Shown here piece after piece: positions 1-8,891 of a stretch of DNA of 60,926 nucleotides (position 1 is its first letter; each line of letters begins with the position of its first letter). The stretch comes from Chloroflexi bacterium GWB2_54_36 (GTDB lineage Bacteria; Chloroflexota; Anaerolineae; Anaerolineales; Anaerolineaceae), in the NCBI GenBank assembly GCA_001796355.1, contig MGMG01000082.1, forward strand, positions 1-60,926, read 5' to 3'. The notes below the pieces were generated by a model that had not been told where the DNA came from, made no database searches, and saw nothing but the letters and a program-made list of their open reading frames with translations. A program made the position numbers and the translations under genes.

Positions 1-752
1 AAGGAACCCGTGAAATTTCCTATTTCCCGATCCGACAAGCGGATGACTGGGCGACATTGAAACCGCTAGAACCCAAATCCGGCAGCCTGGGCAGTCAGCT
101 CGAATGCCTGAGGCTGCTCACCCGCGAGTTTTCTCCTCGAATTCCGGTTGCTCAAACCATATTCAGTCCCTTGTCGCAGGCCAAAAACCTGGTGGGCAAA
201 GAAAACTTGCTTTATCACCTGCGTGCTCACCCGGATGAATTGCATTTCGCAATGAAGACAATCACCCAAACCACCATTGACTTCATCCAGGAATGCAAAC
301 TGACCGGCATCGACGGCATTTTCTATGCAGTGCAGCATGCCAACTACGGGCTGCTTTCAACGGATGAATTTATCACTTTTGGCAAAGCCTATGACATGCA
401 AATTCTGACGGTAGTTCAGGATTTGTGGCTCAACATCGGGCATGTCCACGGCGACCGCATTATGTTTGACCAGGTCGTTGATTACCCGCTGCAAATCTTG
501 AACTGGCATGATCGGCACACCCCGCCTTCTTTAGCAGAAGGTTTGCAAAGATTCAACGGCGCTGTTTGCGGCGGCTTGCGCCAGTGGGAAACTTTAGTGC
601 TTGGCGACCCAGGTATGGTCACATCGGAAGCCCTGGACGCCATTCGACAAACAAACGGCAGCCGGCTTATCCTGGGTACCGGCTGCGTGGTTCCCGTGAC
701 CGCGCCAGCCGGTAACATTGCCGCTGCCAGACGGGCAGTCAACCAGCCTTAA
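1..752 (+). CDS. Uroporphyrinogen decarboxylase (UROD) family protein, 5'-truncated
   Basis: The frame is open to the left edge (first full codon at position 3), so the true start lies outside the window. About 250 residues are visible. They follow the TIM-barrel UROD family: a GIDGIFYAVQ segment, a short strand ending in HVHGD, a strand with NWHDR, and the family's typical end RLILGTGCVVPV followed by a Pro/Gly turn. The family includes HemE (uroporphyrinogen III to coproporphyrinogen III) and cobalamin-dependent methyltransferases such as MtaA/MtbA. The N-terminal substrate-binding part is missing, so I cannot choose between a heme enzyme and a methyltransferase-type relative. The next gene, rsmD, starts 21 bp downstream on the same strand, so co-transcription is likely. 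Confidence 0.85.
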   Translation, partial: GTREISYFPIRQADDWATLKPLEPKSGSLGSQLECLRLLTREFSPRIPVAQTIFSPLSQAKNLVGKENLLYHLRAHPDELHFAMKTITQTTIDFIQECKLTGIDGIFYAVQHANYGLLSTDEFITFGKAYDMQILTVVQDLWLNIGHVHGDRIMFDQVVDYPLQILNWHDRHTPPSLAEGLQRFNGAVCGGLRQWETLVLGDPGMVTSEALDAIRQTNGSRLILGTGCVVPVTAPAGNIAAARRAVNQP

Positions 753-773
753 TCTTGAATTTCGGAGCGTAGA

Positions 774-1337
774 GTGGCAAACCCTCGCATCATCGCCGGT
801 AAAGCTCGCGGCATCCGCCTGAATGGTGTACCCGGCGATATCACTCGCCCGATCACCGACCGGGTAAAAGAAGCGTTGTACAACATTATCGGCCCCGACA
901 TCGTGGACGCTTCCATGCTGGACTTGTTCGCCGGGACGGGCTCGGTGGGGCTGGAAGCGCTTAGCCGTGGAGCGCGTTACGTGCGTTTCAATGACTTGCA
1001 CCGCCAGGCAATCGCCACCATTAAGGCCAATATCACCGTTACCCGGCTTGAAACCGGAGCTGAGGTCATCCAGCGCGATGCGCTGGATATCCTTAAGAAA
1101 CAGCCGGATTACCGTTTCGACTATATTTACATTGCTCCGCCGCAATACAAGCAGATTTGGATTACTGCGCTCCAGGCACTCGATCAAAACCCTGGCTGGC
1201 TTTCTGATGAATCCTGGGTGATCGTTCAGATCGATCCGGTCGAAATGGAACCTGTAGCACTGCTGCACCTGGTCGAATTTGACCAGCGGCGCTATGGCAG
1301 CACCCTATTAATTTTCTATGAACTGGCTGCCCCGTAG
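774..1337 (+). CDS. rsmD: 16S rRNA (guanine(966)-N2)-methyltransferase RsmD
   Basis: 187 residues from a GTG start, with a GGAG-like stretch just upstream. RsmD transfers methyl from SAM to N2 of G966 of 16S rRNA in the assembling 30S subunit. The N-terminus RIIAGKARGIRL and the RPITDRVKEALYNI helix are diagnostic. The SAM-binding loop is DLFAGTGSVGLEALSRGA (residues 50-67). The catalytic (D/N)PP(F/Y) motif is replaced by APPQY (residues 121-125). That change is unusual and worth noting, but the rest of the fold is intact and the length is normal. The gene converges with the Nudix gene, and the two coding ends overlap by 22 bp. Identification is firm; the exact methylated base is inferred from the family. 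Confidence 0.92.
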   Translation: MANPRIIAGKARGIRLNGVPGDITRPITDRVKEALYNIIGPDIVDASMLDLFAGTGSVGLEALSRGARYVRFNDLHRQAIATIKANITVTRLETGAEVIQRDALDILKKQPDYRFDYIYIAPPQYKQIWITALQALDQNPGWLSDESWVIVQIDPVEMEPVALLHLVEFDQRRYGSTLLIFYELAAP

Positions 1338-1846
1338 TCGAACTCGGGGGCAAAGACAATATGCAGTTTTTGCCCTTCATCGTAATAGTAGCGCGCAGCA
1401 AAAGGAGCATCCTCCGGCTGCATATGGGTAATTTTTGGGATCAGTACGCGTAAATCTTCAACCAGCGGATACTTTTCCAAATCCACCACCGGCACCCATT
1501 CGGTCTCGCCCTCGTCCGAATGCACTTTTGCCGGCGCTGGGGCATCGCCGCGAAAGACGAAAAGTCCAATTCCGCTGTCAGGCTCTGCATCGACCATCAC
1601 CGTACCGCAAAGATGGATTTGCGGGATAGCCAGACTGGCTTCCTCCAGCAATTCGCGGCGGGCAGCACTGAGGATGTCCTCGCCGCGTTCCACATGCCCG
1701 CCTATGCCGTTGTAATAGTTGGCCCACAGTCGTTTCGTTGGCGCGCCTTTGATCAGCAGGACAGCATCCTGGTGAAAAATAAAGATCAAAACGCGCGGGA
1801 TAACCCGGTAGCGGTTTAACCCGGCGCCTTGTTCTTCAACCGGCAT
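1316..1846 (-). CDS. Nudix hydrolase
   Basis: 176 residues from the ATG at 1846, preceded by GGGAGG five bases upstream. An in-frame extension to 1900 is possible but lacks a ribosome-binding site. The Nudix box is clear: GGHVERGEDILSAARRELLEEAS supplies the GX5EX7REUXEE pattern that binds the catalytic metal. Nudix enzymes hydrolyse nucleoside diphosphates linked to another moiety. The MutT-like layout (phenylalanine-rich strand with IFHQDAVLLIKG before the box, and WVPVVDLEKYP after it) fits an 8-oxo-dGTP or related diphosphatase, but the substrate cannot be read from sequence. It is the last gene of a minus-strand series behind the phosphofructokinase, about 110 bp downstream. Confidence 0.85.
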   Translation of the reverse strand: MPVEEQGAGLNRYRVIPRVLIFIFHQDAVLLIKGAPTKRLWANYYNGIGGHVERGEDILSAARRELLEEASLAIPQIHLCGTVMVDAEPDSGIGLFVFRGDAPAPAKVHSDEGETEWVPVVDLEKYPLVEDLRVLIPKITHMQPEDAPFAARYYYDEGQKLHIVFAPEFDYGAASS

Positions 1847-1955
1847 GCTGTCCTCCCAACACTCCATGGGGTGGCATCCACCCCGAACCTGGTCTAGCAA
1901 TCATGCAGGGATAACGCTTCACACCAACCCCTGTTAATCTGAAAGCCGACCCAGA

Positions 1956-3122
1956 CTAGCTCAAGAACATGGGCACGCCCATGAAATCGCGAATCTTGGG
2001 CTTGTAATGCTCGATGTCATAAAACGCGGGTACGTCGACGCGCTTGTGACCCGCCAGAACCATTTCGACCGGCACGGTAGTGTACTTACCGCCATGCAGC
2101 GCAACCATTTTGCCCGTCTCCCGGCGCTTGATCAATTGTACAGCCAGCGTACCATACGACATGGCGACCATCCGGTCGAGCGAATCTGGAGCGCCAGAGC
2201 GCATCAGGTATCCCAACTGCTGGTACATGGTGTTGCTGCCGGTACGGCGTTTGATTTCTTCAGCAACCTGTTCGCCAATTCCACCCAGTTTGCGATGACC
2301 ATAGGCGTCAGCTTCGCCAGTTTCCACCACATCCCCGCCTTCCATAATTGCTCCTTCGGATATGGTCATAATGGCGTAATTCGAGGGGTTACGACGCTTA
2401 TCTGAGACCAGTATGTCGGTTAATTTCTGAATATCAAACGGAACTTCCGAAATAATTGCGCGGTCAACGTACGCCAGGTGCGCGGTGATCAGACTAGTCT
2501 CGCCGGAATTGCGGCCGAATAATTCCACAACCCCGATGCGTTCGTGCGATCCGACTGAGGTGCGCATGTTGGTAATAAACTCAACGCTGCGGGTGACAGC
2601 AGTGGAAAACCCGATGCAGTAATCGGTGCCAAAAACGTCGTTGTCCATTGTTTTTGGACAGGCAACAACCGGGAAGCCTTCTTTATGTAAGCGGACAGCG
2701 AAACTTAGTGTGTCGTCCCCGCCAATCGGGACCAGGGTGTCAATCCCCAGATTTCCCAACAGATTAAGCACATAATCGGTGTAATCGATTTTGTCCTCTT
2801 TTTTCAGCGGTTTTCCCCACTTTGAATTTTTCAAGAAATCAGGAACGTCATCCGGTGATACTTTTTGCGGGTTGGTTCGCGATGTATGCAGGAAGGTACC
2901 GCCGGTGCGGTCGATTGTGCGCACGTCATCTTCATGCAATTCGCGAATGTAGTAATCGCGCGTGGAGGGTTCGTCCGCGTTGTAGTGCAGCAACCCGGCC
3001 CAGCCCCTGCGAATTCCGATCACCCGGTAACCGTTTTCGAGCGCGTTCATTACGACCGCCTTGATGCATGGGTTCAAACCCGGAACATCGCCGCCGCCCG
3101 TCAAGATTCCGATCGTCGTCAT
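1956..3122 (-). CDS. 6-phosphofructokinase, PPi-dependent type by signature residues
   Basis: 388 residues. It phosphorylates fructose 6-phosphate at C1 in glycolysis. The phosphoryl-donor loop starts with [13 protein letters not shown] (residues 5-17). The two donor-specificity positions are Asp137 in GGDDT (134-138) and Lys157 in PKTMDND (156-162). ATP-dependent bacterial enzymes have Gly at both, while Asp plus Lys is the classical pyrophosphate-dependent signature. This makes a reversible PPi:fructose-6-phosphate phosphotransferase the best call. The substrate segment [19 protein letters not shown] is also present. It follows the histidine kinase gene by 24 bp, so the two are probably one operon. 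A pyruvate kinase gene elsewhere in the window (56.7 kb) completes lower glycolysis. Family certain; donor inferred. Confidence 0.9.
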   Translation of the reverse strand: MTTIGILTGGGDVPGLNPCIKAVVMNALENGYRVIGIRRGWAGLLHYNADEPSTRDYYIRELHEDDVRTIDRTGGTFLHTSRTNPQKVSPDDVPDFLKNSKWGKPLKKEDKIDYTDYVLNLLGNLGIDTLVPIGGDDTLSFAVRLHKEGFPVVACPKTMDNDVFGTDYCIGFSTAVTRSVEFITNMRTSVGSHERIGVVELFGRNSGETSLITAHLAYVDRAIISEVPFDIQKLTDILVSDKRRNPSNYAIMTISEGAIMEGGDVVETGEADAYGHRKLGGIGEQVAEEIKRRTGSNTMYQQLGYLMRSGAPDSLDRMVAMSYGTLAVQLIKRRETGKMVALHGGKYTTVPVEMVLAGHKRVDVPAFYDIEHYKPKIRDFMGVPMFLS

Positions 3123-3146
3123 AAAACCTCCAAATTATTGCCAGGA

Positions 3147-4211
3147 TTAAAGCCTGCCGGTCGATTCTACCGGTATCTGGAATGTGATCCGTGTTCCCTG
3201 TCCTGGAGATGTATCCGTTTCCAGCGAGCCCCCGAGCATTTCGACACGATCGCGGATCAATTTCAAACCAAGCACAGGCTTATTTTCTAGTTCGGCTGGA
3301 TTAAATCCCTTGCCGTTATCCGCCACATTGATTCGCACAAAATTATCTTCGATGGCCATTTGCACCGTAATATTCGGCTTGACGGTTAATTCACTGTTGT
3401 GGCGCACAACATTTCCCATTAATTCCTGCACAGCCCTAAAAATCAAAACCTCGACATAAGAAGCCAGCTTTTTATCGCCGCCCTTGATCTCAATTTTGGC
3501 TTCAAATCCAGTTTCAGCCTTGAAGGTCTCGACATACCTTTTCAGGGTTGCAGTCAAACCCAGATCATCCAGCATCATCGGTCGTAAATCAGTGATAAAC
3601 AACCGGACACGTTGAAAGGTGCTCATGGCGGACGTTTTCAGGTTATCCAGCTCCTGCTTGGCCCGGGAAGGGTCGATCTCGAGCAGTCGGGCAGCGATTT
3701 CAGCCTGAACGATAAAATTGGATAATGCCTGGGCAGGACCATCGTGCATTTGGCGCGAAAGCCGCTGTCGTTCGGATTCCTGGGCAATAATCAATTGCTC
3801 CAGAATAGCGGTCCGATCCGCCTGATCCCCCGGCGGCTGATCGGGTTGGTAACCTTCTTCCATCAGCAGTTTAGTCTTTTCCAACAATTTTAAATAACGT
3901 GCATGGGCAGCCTGGTCATTCTGTAGCTTTTCGATCTGGCCGCGCATGACCAGCAAGCGCTGCTGAACGTCCAGTGCATTGTTATACACAGCTTGGATAT
4001 CTTCACGCGGCGCAGTCTCCAATTGAGCCTGCAACTGTTGCAGTTGGGTATTTGCAGCAGCGCTGCGCTGGGTTAACTTTTCGTATTCGGTTTTGCTCTG
4101 TTCCAGCATCAAAGTGACTTCATGCAGCGATTCGCGCGTATGCTCGTAATCCAACAACGCCTGCTGTTTGAAATCTTCCCACGAACCGCTCGGTAGTTCT
4201 CTGACATCCAT
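3147..4211 (-). CDS. Cytoplasmic sensor histidine kinase, DegS/NarL-partner type
   Basis: 354 residues with no membrane segment or signal peptide. Residues about 20-115 are Gln/Glu/Leu-rich and predicted coiled coil. The HisKA_3 dimerisation helix contains SERQRLSRQMHDGPAQ with the phospho-acceptor His156. The HATPase_c domain follows, with ELMGNVVRH (N box), VADNGKGFN (G1) and GQGTRITF (G2). The soluble coiled-coil plus HisKA_3 plan is that of B. subtilis DegS. No NarL/DegU-type response regulator lies next to it. The only regulator in the window (23.6 kb) is OmpR-type and is an unlikely partner. The ATG at 4211 has AGGGAG upstream and a promoter about 70 bp upstream. It is probably co-transcribed with the phosphofructokinase. 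Confidence 0.9.
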   Translation of the reverse strand: MDVRELPSGSWEDFKQQALLDYEHTRESLHEVTLMLEQSKTEYEKLTQRSAAANTQLQQLQAQLETAPREDIQAVYNNALDVQQRLLVMRGQIEKLQNDQAAHARYLKLLEKTKLLMEEGYQPDQPPGDQADRTAILEQLIIAQESERQRLSRQMHDGPAQALSNFIVQAEIAARLLEIDPSRAKQELDNLKTSAMSTFQRVRLFITDLRPMMLDDLGLTATLKRYVETFKAETGFEAKIEIKGGDKKLASYVEVLIFRAVQELMGNVVRHNSELTVKPNITVQMAIEDNFVRINVADNGKGFNPAELENKPVLGLKLIRDRVEMLGGSLETDTSPGQGTRITFQIPVESTGRL

Positions 4212-4281
4212 GCTGGAATCTCCCTCGCTGAGATTATTAGGTCTGGCGCTTACACCATGACCGGTGGAAAAAATCCGGTTA

Positions 4282-4290
4282 AGTATAGCA
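4282..4290 (-). promoter_or_regulatory. Extended -10 promoter for the histidine kinase-phosphofructokinase operon
   Basis: On the minus strand the sequence reads TGCTATACT, a TGn extended -10 followed by TATACT (five of six consensus). It lies in the 86-bp gap between two same-strand genes, about 70 bp before the histidine kinase ATG. No good -35 is visible, which is usual for extended -10 promoters. Assigned by motif and position only. Confidence 0.5.
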
Positions 4291-4297
4291 TAACCTG

Positions 4298-5809
4298 CTA
4301 CTTCGGTACCCAGCGGTAAATCGTCATCTGCTCACCGCCGGCAGCAGAAGAAAATTTCCCATCAGATTGGTATACAACCTCAAGGCCAGCGGTCAAACCA
4401 GGGTACCAATCCGGAAAGGTCATTAAATAAGCTGCCTTTCGCTGGTCGAGAAATAGGCCAAGTTTTGCTTCGTCACGAATAAACGGGATTACTTCAGGCG
4501 TGACCAGCCCCGCCAGGTCGATGATCCGGCGCTGGGTGAAATACCCGACAGCGCCGATATCATGGACGGCAATCAAGTCATCCGCCGCAGTATGGGTATT
4601 GAGCCACTTGGCCGCTGCCACTATTTCGCTATTGATAATCGCCACGTCCCGGGCATAACTGCTGCCCCCCATGACCAAAAAGGCTGCCAGAACAATGGCA
4701 GCCGCTCCTGCCCATGCTCGCCCGATCACCCGGCCCAGATACCCTGTGCTTTTCCCGAATTCCAAACCTTCCACGCTGCCCACCAGACCGATCAACAAAA
4801 AAACGGGCATAGCTGGGATGAGATAGCGCCCATGCTGGTAAGTAACCGGCAGGCGCAGCGCGTACACCAGCGAATACCCCAGCCACCAGAGGATGGCTGC
4901 CAACCAATAGATATTGCAGGTACGGATGCTTCGGTAGCTTTTGTAAAGAAAGCCGGGCAACAGTAAAATGCCCACACCAACCAGCGGCAATGTAACAATT
5001 TTCCAATATCGAATCAAAATCGATATTTCTCGCATCGATGCGTATTCGGTTTGCTTGGCATAAAAAGTATTCGGCCAGACCTGCCCGGAAAGCAGGTAGT
5101 TGAAGATCAGATACGCTGCCAAGGGCAGCGTTGCCGCAGCCAGACTGCCGCCGATTTCCTTCAGCCGGAAATTCCAGTTTGATTTCTGAAAGATAATTAT
5201 AAAGACTAGCGGTCCTAGTAAAGTAAGCATGTCCGGTCGCACCCAGACCCCAATCCCGATCATTAACCCGGCTAGTCTATATCCGTGCAGGTTATTCGTA
5301 TTATGAAATATATAAAAAACCGCCAGAATCAAAGCGGCAAATAGCAGGGTTTCCATGCCCGATGCCCCGGCCCAGACCAGGTGCCATTCCAAAACTATCA
5401 AAACCCCGGCAGGCGGAAAGTTGGATTTATAGGTTGGAAAGGATCGCCGAAAAATCAACTCCGCAAAACAGGCCAGCGCCCACAACCACACAGCACCCAT
5501 TAAATAAGTCAAACCAAATGGTGTGTCTTCTGTGACCAGGTGAAAAAGCGCAAGAATAACTGTCCAGAACGGTGAGGTAGAACCTGCGGAAGTGATCCCC
5601 GGGACAAACGACCATTCCCCCAGGTCGGCCAGATTGCGCGCATAAGTCTGATGGATCCAGGCGTCATCCAGCGGAAAGCCAATGGATTGCATTCGGCCGG
5701 CAAGCCATACATATCCACCGACAGCCAACAGCGCAAGGCCCAGGTTTATCCAAACCCATACCGGCGGTTGCCGCTTTTTTACTTTCTGCATGCTCGGATA
5801 AATACTCAT
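4298..5809 (-). CDS. GT-C-like multi-span membrane protein (putative glycosyltransferase), cluster gene 7
   Basis: 503 residues from the ATG at 5809. That ATG overlaps the stop of the upstream gene as ATGA, so translation is probably coupled. About ten hydrophobic segments run from residue 25 to 400, followed by a soluble C-terminal domain of about 100 residues. The first outer loop carries GFPLDDAWIHQTYARNLA. An acidic DD/DE motif after the first membrane helix is the mark of GT-C enzymes that use polyprenyl-phosphate sugars. No sugar donor or acceptor can be read. It is the last gene of a minus-strand run of related membrane proteins. It may be a polyprenyl-phosphate hexosyltransferase acting on the outer face of the membrane, or a non-catalytic relative. 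Confidence 0.65.
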   Translation of the reverse strand: MSIYPSMQKVKKRQPPVWVWINLGLALLAVGGYVWLAGRMQSIGFPLDDAWIHQTYARNLADLGEWSFVPGITSAGSTSPFWTVILALFHLVTEDTPFGLTYLMGAVWLWALACFAELIFRRSFPTYKSNFPPAGVLIVLEWHLVWAGASGMETLLFAALILAVFYIFHNTNNLHGYRLAGLMIGIGVWVRPDMLTLLGPLVFIIIFQKSNWNFRLKEIGGSLAAATLPLAAYLIFNYLLSGQVWPNTFYAKQTEYASMREISILIRYWKIVTLPLVGVGILLLPGFLYKSYRSIRTCNIYWLAAILWWLGYSLVYALRLPVTYQHGRYLIPAMPVFLLIGLVGSVEGLEFGKSTGYLGRVIGRAWAGAAAIVLAAFLVMGGSSYARDVAIINSEIVAAAKWLNTHTAADDLIAVHDIGAVGYFTQRRIIDLAGLVTPEVIPFIRDEAKLGLFLDQRKAAYLMTFPDWYPGLTAGLEVVYQSDGKFSSAAGGEQMTIYRWVPK

Positions 5810-7398
5810 TGGCAATGAAAGCAAAATATACGCATATTTTTTAGGTCGCCAAGGTAATGCAGGCTGTCGCTATCGACCGGATTTTCGTAAAGGTCAGATA
5901 AGTTCTCCTGCCCAGGTCCCAGGACAAGGATCTCCACTTTGTAATAATCGGCTGCCGCAATCGTTTGTTCGATCCCTCCGCCAGGAATCACAATCGACGA
6001 TCGGCCCGTTGCCAGGTAGAAACCAGGCGGATTGTTGACCATTACTAAAGCTTGTGGGGGGACATCAAATGCTTGTAATCCCTGCCCGACTTCTTTGTCA
6101 AGCTGATAACTATAACCCCAGTTCCGCGAAGGGCTGCCATCGCCATACACTTTATCCAGGTAAAACCAGCCAGTCAGCACAGCAGATATGACAACTAGCA
6201 GCCCGGCAAAAACCGGCATGGCGCGTTCCGGTTGCCATCCGCGGTAGCGCTGTCCCCAGGCAACAAATCGCTCCAATCCAGCCGGGACTGCCCCCCACAG
6301 AAGAACCTGAAACGCGGATGCCGAATGCAGCCAACCACCGCGCGACCCGGCAAACGGAAATGCCAAAGTCATGAGAGTTAGCGTACCCAGCCACATCAGG
6401 CCTGCAAATTGAATTCCACGCCGCTGCTTTCGTTGCCAAACACCGGCAATCATCAACGGCAGTGAAATTACCAGCCCCTGCACTGCGACCAGATTTTTTA
6501 AATTCAGCAGCAGGGCATTCCAGCGCGCGATCAGATGAGCGCCCAGGCCGGCTGACCACCAGGCGGAAAAAGTCAGTTCGGTGGCCGGAAAGGTAAAAGT
6601 CTGGTTGTAGTCAGTGATCCATAATGTCCGGCCGTTGCCAGCCGGCATCAGGGTTCCAAACAGTTCCAGGTTACGCGCGTACCAGGCGCCCATCACCAAC
6701 AGATAACCCGCAATAAATAGCGTAAGGCTAATTATGGCTACACGCAATTTTTGTGTTGGTTGGGATGCTTTTGCCGCCCAAACCATCCAGAATAATCCCC
6801 CGGCCGCCCAGATAATGCCGTCTGCCCGGGTCAAGTGCATCAGACCAACCAGAATTCCCAACAATCCAGCCCGGAGGAACCACTTCTTTACGGAGATAGT
6901 CCCCCATTCTCCCGCCAAAATGACCGACCAAACCAGTCCACCCAGCACCAGATAAAGCACGAACGTTTCAGGAATGGACGCATAGGCGATATAGACCCCG
7001 GAAAACACGCCAAGCAATCCTGCCAGCCAGGTAAAACGCTTATCCTTTAGAAAAAAGAGGGATAAATTCGCGCTAAGAACGGGCAGCAACCCGGAAAGCA
7101 GAATGAACGGCAGACGTGCAGCCCACAGGCTGTCTGACCCGAATAACTTCATGCCAAAGGCGGCCACTACCGATGCCAGCGGCATCCAGTACAAATGCGA
7201 TGGATGCGGCAGCCCTGCCGGATCATCCAAATAATTCCATAAAAAAGGTTCGTTAAACCCCCTACCCTCCGCAATGCCTTGTCCACCGGCGAAGTAATAC
7301 TCGGCATCCATATAACCCGGCACGGATTGGCCAAGCGCTGCCAATGCCGATAGCCCGGCTCCCAATATATAGAGAATAATAATCAGCCGTTTATTCAT
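5806..7398 (-). CDS. GT-C/PMT-like membrane glycosyltransferase, cluster gene 6
   Basis: 530 residues. An N-terminal membrane helix is followed by an outer loop with YMDAEYYFAGGQGIAEGRGF, and then HPSHLYWMPLAS, the acidic and aromatic motifs of the dolichyl/undecaprenyl-phosphate mannosyltransferase-like (GT39/GT83, ArnT-like) family. About eleven membrane spans follow, then a soluble C-terminal domain of about 110 residues containing NNPPGFYLATGR. It starts 12 bp after the neighbouring GT-C gene's stop and overlaps the next gene by 4 bp, so the three are one operon. The likely role is transfer of a lipid-linked sugar to an envelope acceptor outside the membrane. The specific substrate is unknown. 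Confidence 0.72.
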   Translation of the reverse strand: MNKRLIIILYILGAGLSALAALGQSVPGYMDAEYYFAGGQGIAEGRGFNEPFLWNYLDDPAGLPHPSHLYWMPLASVVAAFGMKLFGSDSLWAARLPFILLSGLLPVLSANLSLFFLKDKRFTWLAGLLGVFSGVYIAYASIPETFVLYLVLGGLVWSVILAGEWGTISVKKWFLRAGLLGILVGLMHLTRADGIIWAAGGLFWMVWAAKASQPTQKLRVAIISLTLFIAGYLLVMGAWYARNLELFGTLMPAGNGRTLWITDYNQTFTFPATELTFSAWWSAGLGAHLIARWNALLLNLKNLVAVQGLVISLPLMIAGVWQRKQRRGIQFAGLMWLGTLTLMTLAFPFAGSRGGWLHSASAFQVLLWGAVPAGLERFVAWGQRYRGWQPERAMPVFAGLLVVISAVLTGWFYLDKVYGDGSPSRNWGYSYQLDKEVGQGLQAFDVPPQALVMVNNPPGFYLATGRSSIVIPGGGIEQTIAAADYYKVEILVLGPGQENLSDLYENPVDSDSLHYLGDLKNMRIFCFHCQ

Positions 7399-7410
7399 CC
7401 GCTGGTAATT

Positions 7411-8883
7411 TCATCGCTGGTAGGTATAGATCTCAAGATCGCCAAATGCCTCGTGCCCGCTCAGATTAAACGCATCACCTAATTGCGCCATCACCGGGTG
7501 TTCGCCTGCTCCCATATCTCGATACTCCTCTATGGCGCGAGAAAAAACCACAAACCGGACCGTTTCTTTGCCGCTGACCGCCTGTGCCAGGCTTTCGGCC
7601 GGAAAAAGTTGCATCGCAGTTTGGGATGCCAAGGCATAGGTATCGTTGTGCGAGCCGGGTTCATCCGCCAGAAATTCCTGGGGTAATTCAGGATCGTAAT
7701 AATGGCTCGGGAAGTAGCTCAACTTATTATCGTGCAGAATCAAATCCCCGGCAGCCGTAGTATTTCGCAGGTATTCCGTGGCTGCCTTAAATTGCGAACG
7801 GGGAAACTCGGAAAAGGAGTAATAGGCCGGCAACGAAATCAATGCTGCGCCGATAAACGCCGCCGCCAGAAACGGGCCGATGAATTTTTTCCAGCGCAGG
7901 GCGATCATCCAGCCGCCAAGAATAGCATACGCCAGCATAGACAGAATAAGTCCGCGCGGCACGAAAATCGGTCTCATGGCGTACGACGCCATGAACAATA
8001 AGATTGGTAAGCCAAGCGCCAGTAAGCTCAACAAGCCCACCCCGGGAGTCTTGCGCTGTCTCCACAATTCAATCGCGACCAATACCGTGCACCAGGCGCT
8101 TAAGAGCACACCGGCGACCAGGACTGCGCCTTCCAGCGGTAGAAATAGATGCGCCTGCAGGATTGCCTGCATTACCTCGACTAACCCGGGCCTCGGTGTC
8201 CAGAAAGCGGTTTGAATTTTGTCGATTTGACCTGGAATCATAACCAGCCAGGGCGCTGCCAGCGCCAATATCACCACTTGAACGCCAACCAGCTTGAGCA
8301 CCCCCTTCCAGGCGTGCTTAAGCAGCAGGTAAAAGTCTGGCAAAATTAACCCGAAAATTGCCAGGTTATGACTGTACATGGCCATGGTTCCGGTGAAAAC
8401 CAGGCCAACCCAAAACCAGCCCGCCTTATTCCCCGCGCCCAACTGTTGCAGCCTGACAAAGAACCATAAATAGCTGACCTGCGCCAGCCCTAAAAGCGTG
8501 TACATGCGGAGTTCCTGAGCGTGATAAATTTGGAACGGCGCTACCGCAACAATCAACCCGGCCCACAGACCGGCTTCAATTCCTGCCAGGCGACGTCCTA
8601 AATCAATGACCATAGCCAGGGTCATCAGCGAGAGCAGCACGCTAAGCAGCCGTAGAACGAACAAACTCTCGTCGATTTTCATCCAATAATGTAGCAAAAA
8701 GTAATACAACGGCGGCATGGTGTCTGCCGCCGTGCCGCTAATGATCTGCCCCAGGCTTTGCTTTGCCAAAAAATAGCTAAAAGCATCGTCGTACCATATT
8801 TCCCGTGTGCCTGCACCATACAAACGCAGCCCAAGCGCCAGAATAAAAATCGCACCAAGAAAAACCCAAAGCTTATTTTTCAT
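7411..8883 (-). CDS. GT39-like membrane glycosyltransferase, cluster gene 5
   Basis: 490 residues from the ATG at 8883, nine bases after the upstream gene's stop. A longer in-frame start at 8955 would overlap that gene by 64 bp and seems less likely. The first outer loop has REIWYDDAFSYFLAKQSL, then MPPLYYFLLHYWM, and a later loop has IYHAQELRMYTLL. These are the typical motifs of bacterial PMT_2/GT39 proteins, where the DD pair is the presumed catalytic acid site. About eleven membrane spans are present, with a C-terminal soluble domain of about 110 residues. It is the best match to a true GT39-type glycosyltransferase in the cluster. Donor and acceptor are not predictable. Confidence 0.75.
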   Translation of the reverse strand: MKNKLWVFLGAIFILALGLRLYGAGTREIWYDDAFSYFLAKQSLGQIISGTAADTMPPLYYFLLHYWMKIDESLFVLRLLSVLLSLMTLAMVIDLGRRLAGIEAGLWAGLIVAVAPFQIYHAQELRMYTLLGLAQVSYLWFFVRLQQLGAGNKAGWFWVGLVFTGTMAMYSHNLAIFGLILPDFYLLLKHAWKGVLKLVGVQVVILALAAPWLVMIPGQIDKIQTAFWTPRPGLVEVMQAILQAHLFLPLEGAVLVAGVLLSAWCTVLVAIELWRQRKTPGVGLLSLLALGLPILLFMASYAMRPIFVPRGLILSMLAYAILGGWMIALRWKKFIGPFLAAAFIGAALISLPAYYSFSEFPRSQFKAATEYLRNTTAAGDLILHDNKLSYFPSHYYDPELPQEFLADEPGSHNDTYALASQTAMQLFPAESLAQAVSGKETVRFVVFSRAIEEYRDMGAGEHPVMAQLGDAFNLSGHEAFGDLEIYTYQR

Positions 8884-8891
8884 AGCTCGTT

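Noticed and set aside
594-1268. A 224-codon open frame on the minus strand across the UROD end and rsmD
   Set aside because: It lies antisense to two genes with clear family motifs and its own translation shows no recognisable domain. It is a shadow of the plus-strand coding bias.
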